A stretch of DNA of 64,000 nt from Bathynomus jamesi (Eukaryota > Arthropoda > Malacostraca > Isopoda > Cirolanidae): positions 328,001 through 392,000 of the forward strand of contig JAJOZX010003306.1 in NCBI GenBank assembly GCA_023014485.1, read 5' to 3'. The translations under genes and the position numbers were made by a program. Below the pieces are notes generated by a model. It did not search any database. It saw only the letters and a program-made list of their open reading frames with translations, and was not told where the DNA came from. Positions 33,766 through 45,365 of this stretch are shown one piece after another (the first letter of the stretch is position 1; every line of letters begins with the position of its first letter).

Positions 33766-34104
33766 ATGGACGCGAATACACTTCAGAGAGTAATGAAAAG
33801 TGACCGTTTCACACGCTGAAAATTTATCGGCGTGTTTGCGAAGAATGAAACATTGAAATTGCCAACTACGAGAAACTGGTACGGGATTATCGTTAATAAT
33901 AGGGAAAGAATGTACTATTTTGACTCACTCGGCGCTCAGTCCTGGAATGATTCTGTGGTTGTGCAGTTTAGCGAACAGATACATGTACCTGAGATTGTAT
34001 GAAACCCGTATCGCCTTCAAGGATATAATAGTAACACGTGCAGGATGTACTCCCTCTCATTTCTCCTGCACATGTCAAGTGGGGAGGGATTTATAAATTT
34101 TTAA
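33766..34104 (+). pseudogene. Adenain/Ulp1-like cysteine protease of the Polinton
   Basis: Maturation protease of virus-like Polintons. The ATG at 33766 is one base after the capsid stop. KFIGVFAKNE, then TRNWYGIIV (the catalytic His of the usual HW is replaced by Asn), YYFDSLG (Asp or Glu site), RLQGYNSNTCRMYSL (Gln and nucleophile Cys present, following Gly replaced by Arg). In-frame TGA at codon 18 and again just before NPYRL. Inactive. Confidence 0.75.
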
Positions 34105-34107
34105 AAA

Positions 34108-34770
34108 TTATTCGATTTGTGCAACACTGAAATGAATGATAAAAATGTATGCAGACAGATAAAAAAGGTTCCCATATGTTAGCACCCGCTGTATTGTGTA
34201 AAGGTGTATATCTATATTGTGTAAAGGCCTATTTCTACCCGTTAAGACTTATTTAATGGACACTGATTCCGCTTTGTACATGTTTTCTACCATTTAATAA
34301 ATTAAATGAAAATACAATGTGTTTTGTTCTTAACTCCCCAAAAAATACTTACATTAGTTCCCCGATGACTTGGCTGTCGTTGGACCGGATGTGAGCCAAA
34401 ACCACGACCTCTGTGTTCAGATCGCTGGTTTGGTTGTTGGGTAAAGCATCCATATCACTTTTTCCCCTTTCATCAAATCGAAAAGTAGCTATAACATGCT
34501 CAAGTTCCGCATCGGTCCTATAAAGTTAAGTAAAAATAAATTAGTTTAATCAAAGAGCTACAATAAGAGAAAATGCCACGAATTTTAAAAAATTATGATA
34601 AAAAAGCAGATATCCTGGCAGTTTTCAAAAGTATGAGTGCTAAGACAGCGTCTGCCGACACCGGGTCTCGAACACGGGCCCACAGACAATTCTTAAAAGT
34701 TTTGGTAATTCTAAAACCCTAATGCGGTGTTCTCTTTAACTTATCAAGAAATGTACAAATAAAACCAATC

Positions 34771-34821
<51 letters not shown>

Positions 34822-36131
34822 CCCGACGCATGTATAGAAGAACATTCCGAATGTTCTTCTTTAAAAGCGTCATTCTTTACGTTAATTATACTGTGTGTTG
34901 TTTACAGTTGAAATGTATATATGTGCGGCATGCGGGAGGTGCCCCCTCGGGGCATTGGTTTCTGCGCGTATGTAGGAGAATTACGACTTCTGATCGAGTG
35001 AGGCCCATGGTGTAGTGGTTATCATATCTGACCGGCAATCGGAAGATCCCGGGTTCGATTCCCGGGTGGTTACCTCATTTTTTCATTTGTTCGTTTTCCC
35101 TCCTCATCTTGCGCGGAATGTTCTTCTATACAAGCGTCGTTCTTTACGTTAATATATATATATATATATATATAATATATATATATATACAGAAATAATC
35201 GCGAAAGAAACAGACAATAACTAATAGCAAGTAAACTAATTTACAGCTGAAAAGGAAGATTAGATGGGTGTGCTGACATCTCAGAGAATAATTAAAAGCG
35301 AGTACGCTAATTTGCAGCTCAAAAGTAAGATTAGCTGGGTGTGCTACGCTTCGTCTGCCTGCAACGGGTCTCAAACCCGCAGACAATTCTTAATTGTTTT
35401 TAATATTTCTATTGTATCTATATGGTGTATGCACCCGCTTAAATCACAAACTAATTTTCAAAACTTATTCTGGCACTTATAAGTTAATTAACACTGAATG
35501 AAACGATGTATATAAATGTGACCCGGTTAGGTTCAATTGTGTTAGGTTAGGTTATATTATTATAAACGAGAAAGAATCCTGGGAATAATTTTTCGTTGTA
35601 GAAAACTCAGAATAAAGCTAGATTAGGTTAGGTTATATTAGGTTAGGTTAGGCCATGCTAGGTTAGCTCGCCCTCTGGACAGATTTCCTTTCACTTCGTT
35701 TATCACGAAATTTTAAAATTATTTAACACTGAAAGAAAGCATATATGGTAAGAGATGAGTGGCAAAACGCTGGGTGATGGAATCCCCGTTAAACGTAGGT
35801 CTAGGGTAGGGTGAAAAGTTTGACCTGTGCTAGGCTAGGTTATGTTATATTATACCCGGATAGGTTAGGCTATATTATGTCCGGTTAGGGAGTCCTGGGA
35901 ATACTTTTTTCGTTGTAGAAAAACAGAATAATGCTAGGTTAAGTTAGGTTTTATTATATCCCGGTTAGACTACGCTAGAGTAGGTTATATTACGACCGAA
36001 ATATATATATATATATGGGAGAGTTGCAATAAGAGAAAACGCACAACAAATTATGACCACAGAACCGAAATCCTGTCACTTCGTTTTATTAAGAATTTAA
36101 AAATTATAATACATGCAATGACTGAGCCGAC

Positions 36132-36177
<46 letters not shown>

Positions 36178-36451
36178 TATATATATATATATATATAATA
36201 TATATATATATAATCACAAATTAAACACTTACATCTCTTCAAAATCGTTAGCGGGAAAATCGTTCTCGTTGCCGCAATTTTCTGTAACAATCTGCGTTGA
36301 GAGAAGTTAATTCTGTTCCACCGCGTTGAAAAGGTGAAGCGCAGCTGATGGGTAGAAATCTTGATCTTCAAACAAATCGGGAGAATTGTAGAGCGATAAC
36401 TGACTCATAGTGTATGTTTGAAAAGCACTAACTGAAAAAAACTTACGAACT
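34108..36451 (-). CDS. Candidate three-exon gene, unknown product
   Basis: Exon 1: transcript start about 36451, ATG 36406-36408 (MSQLSLYNSPDLF), donor after 36233 (GAGAT/GTAAGTG). Exon 2: 34517-34353, acceptor TTTATAG, 165 nt without a stop (TDAELEHVIATFRF...SQVIGE), donor GTAAGTAT. Exon 3: 34126-34108, acceptor CATTTCAG, with five codons and then TAA. Both introns split the codon after its second base, and exon 2 keeps that phase, so the model is self-consistent. One in-frame TAA at codon 34 of exon 1 means it is either decayed or mis-modelled. About 118 residues, acidic, no recognised domain. Ends 3 bases from the protease stop on the other strand. Confidence 0.4.
34770..34818. repeat. (AT)n microsatellite
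   Basis: Pure TA repeat. Confidence 0.95.
34900..35145 (+). repeat. tRNA-like SINE, divergent single copy
   Basis: tRNA-like core at 35000-35076: box A region GGTGTAGTGGTTATCA, box B GGGTTCGATTCCCGG. The flanks (GCATTGGTTTCTGC upstream, CCTCATTTTTTCATTTGTTCG downstream) match the array at 57.7-58.8 kb. The anticodon loop has C rather than U at position 33 and the acceptor stem does not close, so it is a SINE head and not a working tRNA gene. Confidence 0.65.
35150..35187. repeat. (AT)n microsatellite
   Basis: TA repeat, one interruption. Confidence 0.9.
35520..35990. repeat. Scattered TTAGG-type words
   Basis: Short runs of GGTTAGGTTA at about 35523-35555, 35625-35670 and 35830-35945, never more than three units. 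Between them, 35755-35830 carries a degraded copy of the CCCCGTTAAAC...GTAGGTCTA unit seen at 60.9 and 61.25 kb. Confidence 0.6.
36000..36215. repeat. (AT)n microsatellites in the candidate intron
   Basis: Runs at 36001-36016 and about 36136-36212, just downstream of the exon 1 donor. Confidence 0.9.
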
Positions 36452-36626
36452 GAAGCTCTGAGATGAACTGACCCTTTTTATAAAGGGGGCTTGTGACCAA
36501 CCCACATCACACGATTCGCGAGCTTCCTATTGGCTATCAGTGAATTTTGGGCAGGGCTTAACGCGTGGCCTCCATAGCGGCCAAACAGAGGTCCTGAGCT
36601 CCACCCACAAGGGTGTGATTGGCTGC
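36448..36626 (-). promoter_or_regulatory. TATA/initiator promoter with two CCAAT boxes
   Basis: On the minus strand: TATAAAAAGGG starting at 36482, initiator TCAGTT with its A at 36451 (31 bases downstream), and GCCAAT motifs at about 36530-36538 and 36615-36622. This spacing fits a classical arthropod RNA polymerase II core promoter. The ATG follows 43 bases after the predicted start. Confidence 0.6.
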
Positions 36627-36694
36627 CCCGTGAAATCTGGGACGTGTCAGATATCCCCACTCGTAGAGAGAGAGAAACGCTTTGTTTTTTATCT

Positions 36695-36755
36695 TGTATT
36701 CAACCGAGAGAGAGAGAGAGAGAGGGTGAAAGAGAGAGAGAGAGAGCGAGAGGCA
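36695..36755. repeat. (GA)n microsatellite
   Basis: GAGA repeats interrupted by GGTGAAA. Confidence 0.95.
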
Positions 36756-36759
36756 TCTG

Positions 36760-37240
36760 AGGTTTATGTGAATCGGTTTATGGCTCTGAAATATAAAAGT
36801 GGAAGGTAATTACCCATAAAGAAAAACCATCAGGGCACGACGCTCGTTCTCGCACCTCTAATGTTTATTGTATCGCAGAATTCTTAAACGATACAATAAA
36901 TAAATTAAAAAAAAATAATCAACGCCTCATCATGTGACTTTTCAGAGGAAATTGAAGACACGTGTGGGTGAAAATAGAGCGAATTATGGTACCCCTCTAA
37001 ATTAGCTTCGTAAAATTTATTATGCCCTGTAAATTAAATCGTCTGGAACTGGAAATAGTTCTTAAAAAAATATCCCCTCATCAGGCAACTTTTCACAAAC
37101 ACTCGTTTAATTATCGCTATTTAAAACTCGACCTTCTCATGGCTAGTATAATTAATGACCCGATGCTGACAATCATATAATTTAATGGTGCATGCCTTAT
37201 CTCGAACCTTGGAAACCAGAGAAACGGCAATAAAGAATTA
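36760..37240. other. No recognised feature
   Basis: AT-rich non-coding sequence. Confidence 0.4.
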
Positions 37241-37337
37241 GATAAACAATATATATATATATATGTTTCAAATTTTATTTTTAAATGTGAACGAATTTAA
37301 ATATAACTGTATGTATGATATACATCTATATATGTAC

Positions 37338-37390
<53 letters not shown>
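37241..37390. repeat. (AT)n tracts flanking the LINE-A 3' end
   Basis: TA runs at 37249-37264 and 37341-37390. The LINE-A stop codon is followed almost immediately by this tract. The opposite end of the nest also meets an (AT)n tract at about 56.19 kb. Confidence 0.9.
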
Positions 37391-37393
<3 letters not shown>

Positions 37394-40300
37394 TTAAACA
37401 ACGTTAATATTTTTAAAATGCCTATCTAGACGGTTCTTAAAACATATTAACGCTGGTAGAGTTAACGACTGACGCGGGAAGATTATTCCATTTATCAATT
37501 ACTTTAAACGTAAAGAGGTTTTTAGCGATATTAGTAATGGAACGTCTGCCACGCAACTTAAATCCGTTATTACGAGCATTATTATTATCGAAAGTGAACA
37601 ATTTGTCAAAATTTACGTTTTCGATGTTATTAACGATTTTCAAAACTTCAAAAAGCTACCCTCTTAATCTCCTAGTTTCGAGTGAATGCAAGTCTAACAC
37701 TTTAATCCTATCTTCATAAGGCTTGTTGTGCAATGACGGAATTAGTTTCGTGGCACGAAGCTGAACCCTTTCTATCCTATCAATATTCTCACGCAAATAC
37801 GGGCACCAAAACTGAACGGCATATTCTAAATGAGGCCTGACTAGGGAATTGTAAAGGGGCAATATAATATTCTTCGATTTAAATTCGAAATTACGCGCTA
37901 TGAAGCTTAACATCCTATTAGCTTTTGCGCAAAACTCCAGGCACTGGTTTCTAACTTTTAAATCCTTAGATACGCGTACGCCTAAATCTACTTCTTCGTC
38001 AACGCTCGCTAACTCTCTATTATCCATCGTGTACGTGTAATGATTGTTACGAGAACCTATCTGCAAAACTTTACATTTGACTACGTTAAATTGCATCTGC
38101 CACTTATCCGTCCACTCCATAATCTTATTTACATCGTCTTGGAGCCTATTTCTATCGTCCTCGTTAACAACCTTACCGCCTATTTTAGTATCGTCCGCGA
38201 ATTTTGACACGTTACTAGTCAATCCTACATCTATGTCGTTAATGTAAATTATGAATAGCAATGGACCTAACACTGAACCCTGTGGGACACCGCTACCTAC
38301 ATCCAACCACCCCAATTCATTACCATTAACAACGACCCTCTGTCTCCTAGCACGAAGCCATTCCTCTAACCAGTTAGCTACCTGACCGCGTATACCGTGC
38401 GCTTTAACCTTCTCAAGTAATCTTCTATGCGGAACTGTATCGAACGCCTTTTTAAAATCTAAATAAACGTCAGCCGCTCTATGCCAATCGTATTCGCGCA
38501 CTATTTCGTTATAAAATCCTAACGAATTAGTTAAACAAGATCTATGGCGTCGAAACTCATGCTGACTACTATTAATCAAATCTCTACTTTCTAAGTGATC
38601 GATGATACGATCCCGAACTACAGATTCCAAAAGTTTACCGACAATTGACGTTAAGCTAATGGGCCTATAATTGTTAACTACTGTGCGGTAGCCTTTTTTA
38701 AAAATAGGCGTGACGTTAGCTAATTTGAAGTCTTCAGGAATAATCCCCGTTTAGAGTGACTGATTAAAAATCTTCGTTAAGGGGTCTTGAATAACGTCTT
38801 TCAAATCTTTCAAATGTCTGGGATAAAAAGAGTCAGGGCCTAGAGCCTTGCTAACTTTTAGCCTATCGATATAATGTGCAATCTGACCCTCGTAAACAGT
38901 TATTTCATCCAAAATAGTCTCGCTACTAAATGGAACGATATCGTCGACGTCGGGAACATTATTTACGTCTTCTACGTTAAAAACCGTCGCAAATTTTTTT
39001 TTGAAAATACCCGCCATTGCCTGAGCGTCAGAAGCCAAAGCGCCGTTAACATCCACTAGAGGGCCTATGTTATCTTTTATCGGCTTACGATTATTGACGT
39101 ATTCAAAAATCTTTTTTGGATTATGTTTACTATCCGCAGCTATAAGTATCTCTAGATTACGCTTAGCATTCCTAACTGATCTTTTAACCTGATGTCTAAG
39201 CTCGATATATCTATTAAAGTTAGCTGCCGTGCCATTGCGCTTATTAAGTGTATACGCTCTGTTACGCTCGATTATGAACTCGTCGATTTCCCTTGTCCAC
39301 CACTTGGGCCTACCATGTTTTCCATGTTGGGGCTACGAGGAATAGACTCCCTTTCAATATTCATAAAACTTTCTCTAAACTTCTCCAATGCAAATTTGTG
39401 TCATTACCCATAAATAAGTTATCCCAGTCCACTACTCTCATCCTATCCGCAAAACTATCAAAATTACCCCTACGAAAATCAGGGACTTCTATTACGTTAC
39501 TATCCTTAGTGTTTTGTATCAATAACTTAAACCTAAGAATTTGATGATCACTACAACCTAAACTCTCGCCTACTTCTAAACCTTCGACTATATTTTCGCC
39601 ATTCGTCATCACCAAATCTAAAATATTGTTGGTTCGGTAACCATCTTTCGTAAAAAATTATCGTCTATAAACTCAATCAAACTCAAACCCTCCTCATTAA
39701 GAGTAAAAGTCTCGTAATTAACATTAGGGCAGTTATACTACTCCGATTGTCAATAAAGTTACCAAGAAGTGAGTAAAATCTAGTATCGGTATTGAGGAGT
39801 TGAACGGGAAGTCTATAAACAACAAAAAAATTAAAACTAATACTACGCGCCTTAACTTCAACGCATATCCCATTAATTGCTGCCGGAAAATCTATCTTAA
39901 CCTCAATAGTCGTAATGGAATTACGAATGTACAGCAAAACGCCGCCACCAAACCTATGTAACCTATCATTAGTAAAGAGTTTAAAACCCAGTACATCAAG
40001 TTCCCCCAACAAGGTCCGAGTCACGGTATTTAACCACGTTTCAGTGATAGCAACTATATCGTAGTTGTGGGAATAAATTATCGCCTTAAATTCGTTTAAT
40101 TTATTTCTAATACTACGCGCGTTACAATAAAAGACGTTTAAGTTATTTTTTTTGCCACGGGCCGGCGTTTTAAACTATTTTTCACGTCGGGCCCGCGTTC
40201 CGCGGACCCACAACGTTTAAAGAAGGCTTCGACCTATACAGCTTTCGTACCTTTTCTTCAATTAACCTACCTAGCCTAGCATTACCTATTTCATTAAAAT

Positions 40301-40505
40301 GCACCCCCATCTTTTATAAAAGGCTAAGATCACTAAATTCTGACCACATCTTTACGAAGGGTACATTTTCCTCAGCACAAATCTCTTCTAATTTAGTATT
40401 AAAAATATCGTTTTAGACGTAATCCTAAGGCCCATCCCGTGCCGAGGGGTAATACCTAGAACTAAAGATCTATCTGACCTCGCCTTCAGGGACCTAATTG
40501 TTATA
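37391..40505 (-). mobile_element. LINE-A (full-length copy), part 2: end of ORF1 and ORF2
   Basis: Continues the copy that starts at 56.2 kb. From the right: the end of ORF1 (RSLKARSDRSLVLGITPRHG), then ORF2 with endonuclease motifs LNVFYCNARSIRNKL and ITETWL (about 40130-40030) and CSDHQILRFK (about 39550). The RT follows with KALGPDSFYPRHL (about 38850), YLDFKKAFDTVPHRRL (about 38460), VPQGSVLGPLLFIIYIND (about 38270) and FADDTKIGG (about 38190). The C-terminal region ends at about 37395. Scattered shifts and stops. The 3' UTR present in the 21.2-kb copy is missing. Confidence 0.85.
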
Positions 40506-42018
40506 ATGTTATAATGTTTCACACCAACAAAGATCCTAGGATCAACTCATGGCTGGGCTACCTAACTGTGTTCGTAATTGTGTATTGTGCATGTCCTCCG
40601 TGGTGGCGGAGGGGACCTACAATTTTACGTGGGTTCCGAACCACAAGGAACATAAGGACGTAAGAAATTTTTATAGTGGGCACACTAGGGGCCACGTCGG
40701 CCCATCGAGGCGGCTCCACTATGTAAAAACTGCCTGTACATTGGCAACAACCAATTTTCACAAAACTAAATAATTATAAATTTAAAACTAATTAATTATC
40801 AATTTAAAACTAAAGATAGAATCTCTGTATCCAGAGGATCATGTTATAATAGACTACTATCCACAAATATGTTACACTCTATATCTATTTATAACCGACA
40901 TGCAAATATATCGGATCCAAAGAATCCAGTCAATTTCATTACGTTATCCATCAGTACCAGTACCTTGCCAACCAAAAATAAGTCACGGTCCACATCGATC
41001 GCGGACCAAGTCTCAATTTATAACCATATACATTACAATATATATACTTAGGAGGAAAAGTGTAGGTGTGGCTGTAAAGACTGTACAGTAATGTAGAAAT
41101 GTGTGTGCACCCATTTTGGGTCTCCCATTTAAAGGTGTTTGTGGGGCAAGTGAAGATCATGAGTTTTTCAATACCTCACAGTACTATGGGGGGCACCGCT
41201 CGGCAAAGGAATCTCTTTAAATGTGGTGTGTAAGGACAGAGAGTATCCCCTAACCCAAGATGCTGCCTCCCTATATCCCACAACACTTGTAAAACTGTTT
41301 TCTTAAATTTTTTCTACATCTTGGCTTAAATAATTTCATACTATGACCTCTAGTCTGGTTATTGTGATCTTTAATGAAAAGAGAATCAAAATCCATCTTA
41401 TCCACCCTTAATTTTACTACCTTAAACTATACCCAATCTATCAACATATGCGTCTAATCGATTTTTAAACACGTTTATAGACGTGCTACTTATTACTTCT
41501 ACCGGCAAACTATTCCAGCTATTTACTATTCTATGCGTAAAAAAGTTTTTGGCAACTGCTCTCTCGAACCTTCTACTTGTCAACTTACACCCGTTATTTC
41601 TAGTCCTATTATATTGAGATATTTCGAAAAAGCTATCTCTATCTACGTTATCGAACCCATTCATAATTTTGAAAACCTGGATTAGATCACCCCTAAGCCT
41701 CCTAGTCTCGAGTGTAGTCAATTTTAACTCTTTATGCCTATCCTCGTACGATTTTGACCTAAGCGACGGAATCATCTTAGTTGCTCGTCTTTGAACTCTT
41801 TCGATTTTGTCTATATCTTTGCGCATATATGGATTCGAAAATTGGATCGCGTACTGCGAATGGGGTCTAACTAATGATTTATAAAGAGGAACTATAATAT
41901 TGCGCGATTTGTACTCAAAATTCCGAGCTATAAAACCTAACACTTTGTTCGCTTTATTGACCGCTGCTGTACTTAGTTTCGCTACTTTTAAATCACCAGT
42001 GACTATAACTCCTACGTG
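40506..42018 (-). mobile_element. LINE-B minus copy, part 2: ORF2 C-terminus and 3' UTR
   Basis: The ORF at 41943-41422 (MLGFIARNFEYKSRNI to FKNRLDAYVDRLGIV) is followed by an about 900-nt 3' UTR. The copy ends with AACATTAT twice at about 40506-40525. Its 5' edge at about 42018 corresponds to the very next bases after the break in the 51607-55240 part, so both are halves of one insertion. Confidence 0.85.
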
Positions 42019-42871
42019 ATCAGTCTTTCCTTGTGAACAGACGTGTTTTATCGAGTGTCCAATGTTATCAATTGAATAAGTGGTTTTCGTTGAAGTGTTT
42101 TAAAAAATAGTGTTCGGTGCATTCATAACTAAATTACTTCGTGCTACTAATCATTAATTAACGAATATATTTCATTTATTGACGTTATTCAATACTATAT
42201 TATTTGATCAAACCAAGGCTACTGCACGTGGCTTGCCTTGTTTGTTTTTCAAATCTATCCGAAAACGTTGAGACATGAGGTTTATTTTTCTTTCCTTCGA
42301 GAGGTCAGGTAGAGTGTGGTCACACACCGTGTGAAGAAAAGGAAAAAAGGCGGGTCGAATCGCGGACAGATAAGTGTTATAAAAACTCTTCTTTTACAGA
42401 TCTTTTGTCGGTAGCTTAATTCTATATTCATTTAGTATAAATCTGTGTTACAAGAACCTGTTTCTGCGTTTCAAAAACGCGGTAGACCTTCGTTGTAATT
42501 TATTAATTTCCAAACGCTCGTTTTTTGTTTTTTGTTTTTTTGTTTTTTGTTGTTTAACTAATTAAAAGCATGGCACCCCCGTCAAGTACTTGCAGTCGCT
42601 GTGAAGGGAAATTTGCCGCTTACGCGTTTACAATGGCTGATAATAATGAACAGTTAGTTTGCAGGTGGTGCTCAAACTTGGAAGTGCTAAGGAACGAGTT
42701 AGAACGTGAGAAGGAGGCCAGAGTAAGGCTGGAAGAAAGGGTGATGCTCCTGACGGCAAAATTAGAATCACTTGAGACTCCAGTTACGACCCATCCTGCT
42801 CTCTCTCTTCTCCTAGTTCCCAACCCTTCGTTCGAATGCGTAATGGAGCCCCATTGAGAAAACCTAAGACA
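42019..42871 (+). mobile_element. LINE-B plus copy, part 1: 5' UTR and start of ORF1
   Basis: A 5' UTR of about 550 nt with T-rich TTTTTTG repeats before ATG 42570. ORF1 starts MAPPSSTCSRCEGKF with a CxxC...CxxC zinc-binding-like pair (CSRC, CRWC) and a coiled coil (LEVLRNELEREKEARVRLEE). It is interrupted by T1 within the 8-bp word CTAAGACA. Confidence 0.8.
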
Positions 42872-44204
42872 ATTTAGGGTGTGTCGAATTTTTCAACTTT
42901 CAAATTCCAAATATGAGGGGTGGTAAAAAGTTGCAGCATGACTTAGGAATTCTAAAGATATTTTTGTTAATTTAATATAATTTAGTTTTGCTTGGTGAGA
43001 AGCTACATAAAAATAGTGACTTTTTTACTTTTTTGTGGAATTATATAATAATTATATTAATAATTATATATGCTGTATATATAATGCACTGCTGTTTTTG
43101 CTTATTTCACAGGTTAAAACATATTCATCAGTGTGCTGAAGATTACTTCTCCGTCAGTGCTACCAACCTAACCAGTGGGAATTGACCTACAATGGCTTCT
43201 GAAAGGAGGACAAGACTGGGGACATTCACACATATGAGCAACCTAATTGGAACTGGTAGAGAGTTGTTCCCCTCTGAACTCCCAACTCTGCGAGACGTTC
43301 TGAAATATGGGCTACTGCTAAGAGAACAAAGTGGTCAGGATGTGAGAAACTACCCAGCAGCCAGTCTTGCAAAGGACATTTACCCTAAAGTGCTTGAAAA
43401 GTGGGAACGAGCAAACAGTTCTTTTGTAGCCCCCGTTGTAAATTCACGAGTCACAATCTTAAACAAGATCCAAGAGAGCTGGGAGCAGGCCAAAAACATA
43501 TCGATTGGGAGAGGAAAGCTACATGTCAAAGAGGCTTTCATTGCAAAACTTGACAAGCTTTTTGACATCCTCAGTTGCAAGTGTAAAATTGTTCTCTGCT
43601 CTGAATTTGGCTGCCTTGCAGATGCTAGTTGCAAAAACGAAACTCACATTAACTGTACATGCCCTAGGGAGATGAAGATCCCTGTGAAGGAACTTGCTTT
43701 CATTAAAGGTCAGAGAGACAAGTCTGGTTCTATTGGACCACATCAGATTGGCTTGCCAGATCAACCTGAGCACAACAGACAAGTCAAAAAGCAGAAGCGG
43801 CAAGAAGACGAAAGAAGAAGGCTTGCTGAATATAAGCAGACAAGTAAGCAGGATGTTTCAATGCCATCAAATGAAATATTTTCTCTGATGATGAAAATGA
43901 AGAACAAATAGCTGATGCTCAAGATGGAAAGGATGGAAGTTATGAAGTGACATTAGAAATACCAAGCACGTCTTCAACTTCCAATAAAAAGCCAGAGTAC
44001 AACACATTAGAAATACCTAATGTTGCTATGCATAGCATCAGATATGGTGTTGGCCTGCGTGCCACAGCTGCCATCACCACTTCTGCCTTTATGGATGCTG
44101 GCTTGATCACTGAAGAAGAAAGAGACTTGTAGTTGATCACAATAAAGTCAAGACGGCCCAAGAAAAAGTTATGAGATCCCTGGATCAGGAATTTGATGAT
44201 CTTT

Positions 44205-44978
44205 GTAAGAAGGGTGAAATTGACTGCATCTTCTTTGACGGCCGTCAAGATACAACTAAAGTTATGCTGAAAGCAGACAATTCAGATCGTCAGTTCCCCA
44301 GCATCATCAAAGAAGAGCATTATTCTGTGTGCAGTGAGCCAGGTGGAAGATATCTCTACCACTTCACTCCTGAGAAAGGCTCAACGAGAAAAAAACCTGC
44401 TGAAGTTATTGCTGATAATCTTGTAGATTTCATGAAGAAGAAGGGCATTGATAAAAGCCTGCAGGCCATTGGAGGTGATTCTACAAATGTTAACACTGGC
44501 TGGAGGGTGGTTCCATGCATTGGGTAGAGGTCAAGCTTTGCCGTAAGCTGATCTGGTTGGTTTGTGCCCTCCACACTAACGAGTTACCCCTGTAAGAAGG
44601 GTGAAATTGACTGCATCTTCTTTGACGGCCGTCAAGATAAAAAAGTTATGCTGAAAGCAGACAATTCAGATCGTCAGTTCCCCAGCATCATCAAAGAAGA
44701 GCATTATTCTGTGTGCAGTGAGCCAGGTGGAAGATATCTCTACCACTTCACTCCTGAGAAAGCTCAACGAGAAAAAAACCTGCTCAAGTTATTGCTGATA
44801 ATCTTGTAGATTTCATGAAGAAGAAGGGCATTGATAAAAGCCTGCAGGCCATTGGAGGTGATTCTACAAATGTTAACACTGGCTGGGAGGGTGGTTCCAT
44901 GCATTGGGTAGAGGTCAAGCTTTGCCGTAAGCTGATCTGGTTGGTTTGTGCCCTCCACACTAACGAGTTACCCCTGCG
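44205..44978. repeat. 387-bp tandem duplication inside T1
   Basis: GTAAGAAGGGTGAAATTGAC starts at 44205 and again at 44592. The copies run to CGAGTTACCCCTG and differ only by small indels (for example ATACAACTAAAG versus ATAAAAAAG). It duplicates both Asp blocks of the transposase. Confidence 0.85.
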
Positions 44979-45365
44979 ACACTTGATCACAGCACTGATG
45001 GAAGACCTTGTCTAACAACAAGTGGACAGGTAACATTGGCAAGATGCTAGACACTGCAACCGAACTTGAAATTGATCCTTCATTCACCAAACTCTCAATT
45101 GGAGATCCTCTTACTTCACTGAGTGACAATGTCGTAAAGGATCTCTCTACTGATCAAGCGTACGGGTATTTGATCACACAGGCCATAAGGACAGGAGAAC
45201 TTCCCACAGATCTGGCCCTTCTTGAAATTGGTCCAGTGAGCCATTCAAGGTGGTTGAGAACAGCAAACATGCTTTGTCGCATATGGGTTTCAAAACATGG
45301 CCTTAAAGGCAAAACCCTCAACAACTTAAGACTGATAGTGGAATACATTGTTGGTGTGTACTACC

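Larger units (their letters stand above)
19542..34104. mobile_element. Polinton/Maverick (adintovirus-like) element, decayed
   Basis: Defined by its gene set: protein-primed polymerase B, packaging ATPase, integrase with chromodomain, capsid, pX-like protein and adenain-like protease. Two coding arms diverge from about 27.5 kb. Extents given are the outermost genes. Terminal inverted repeats and the 6-bp target duplication normal for Polintons were not located. Insertions since integration: LINE-A fragment (21231-22715), hAT-type MITE (24844-25069) and mariner (28878-30244). Nearly every core gene carries stops or shifts, so the copy is dead. Confidence 0.85.

Noticed and set aside
35520..35670. 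Interstitial telomere array (TTAGG)n
   Set aside because: Only two or three consecutive units at a time, mixed with variants. Such words are common simple repeats in arthropod DNA.
36540..36809. ORF ending in an Arg-Glu repeat
   Set aside because: The repeat is the translation of a (GA)n microsatellite, and the rest lies antisense to the promoter region.
42620..42823. Minus-strand ORF opposite LINE-B ORF1
   Set aside because: Shadow of the plus-strand coding sequence. The plus frame has the zinc pair and coiled coil and is conserved in three copies.
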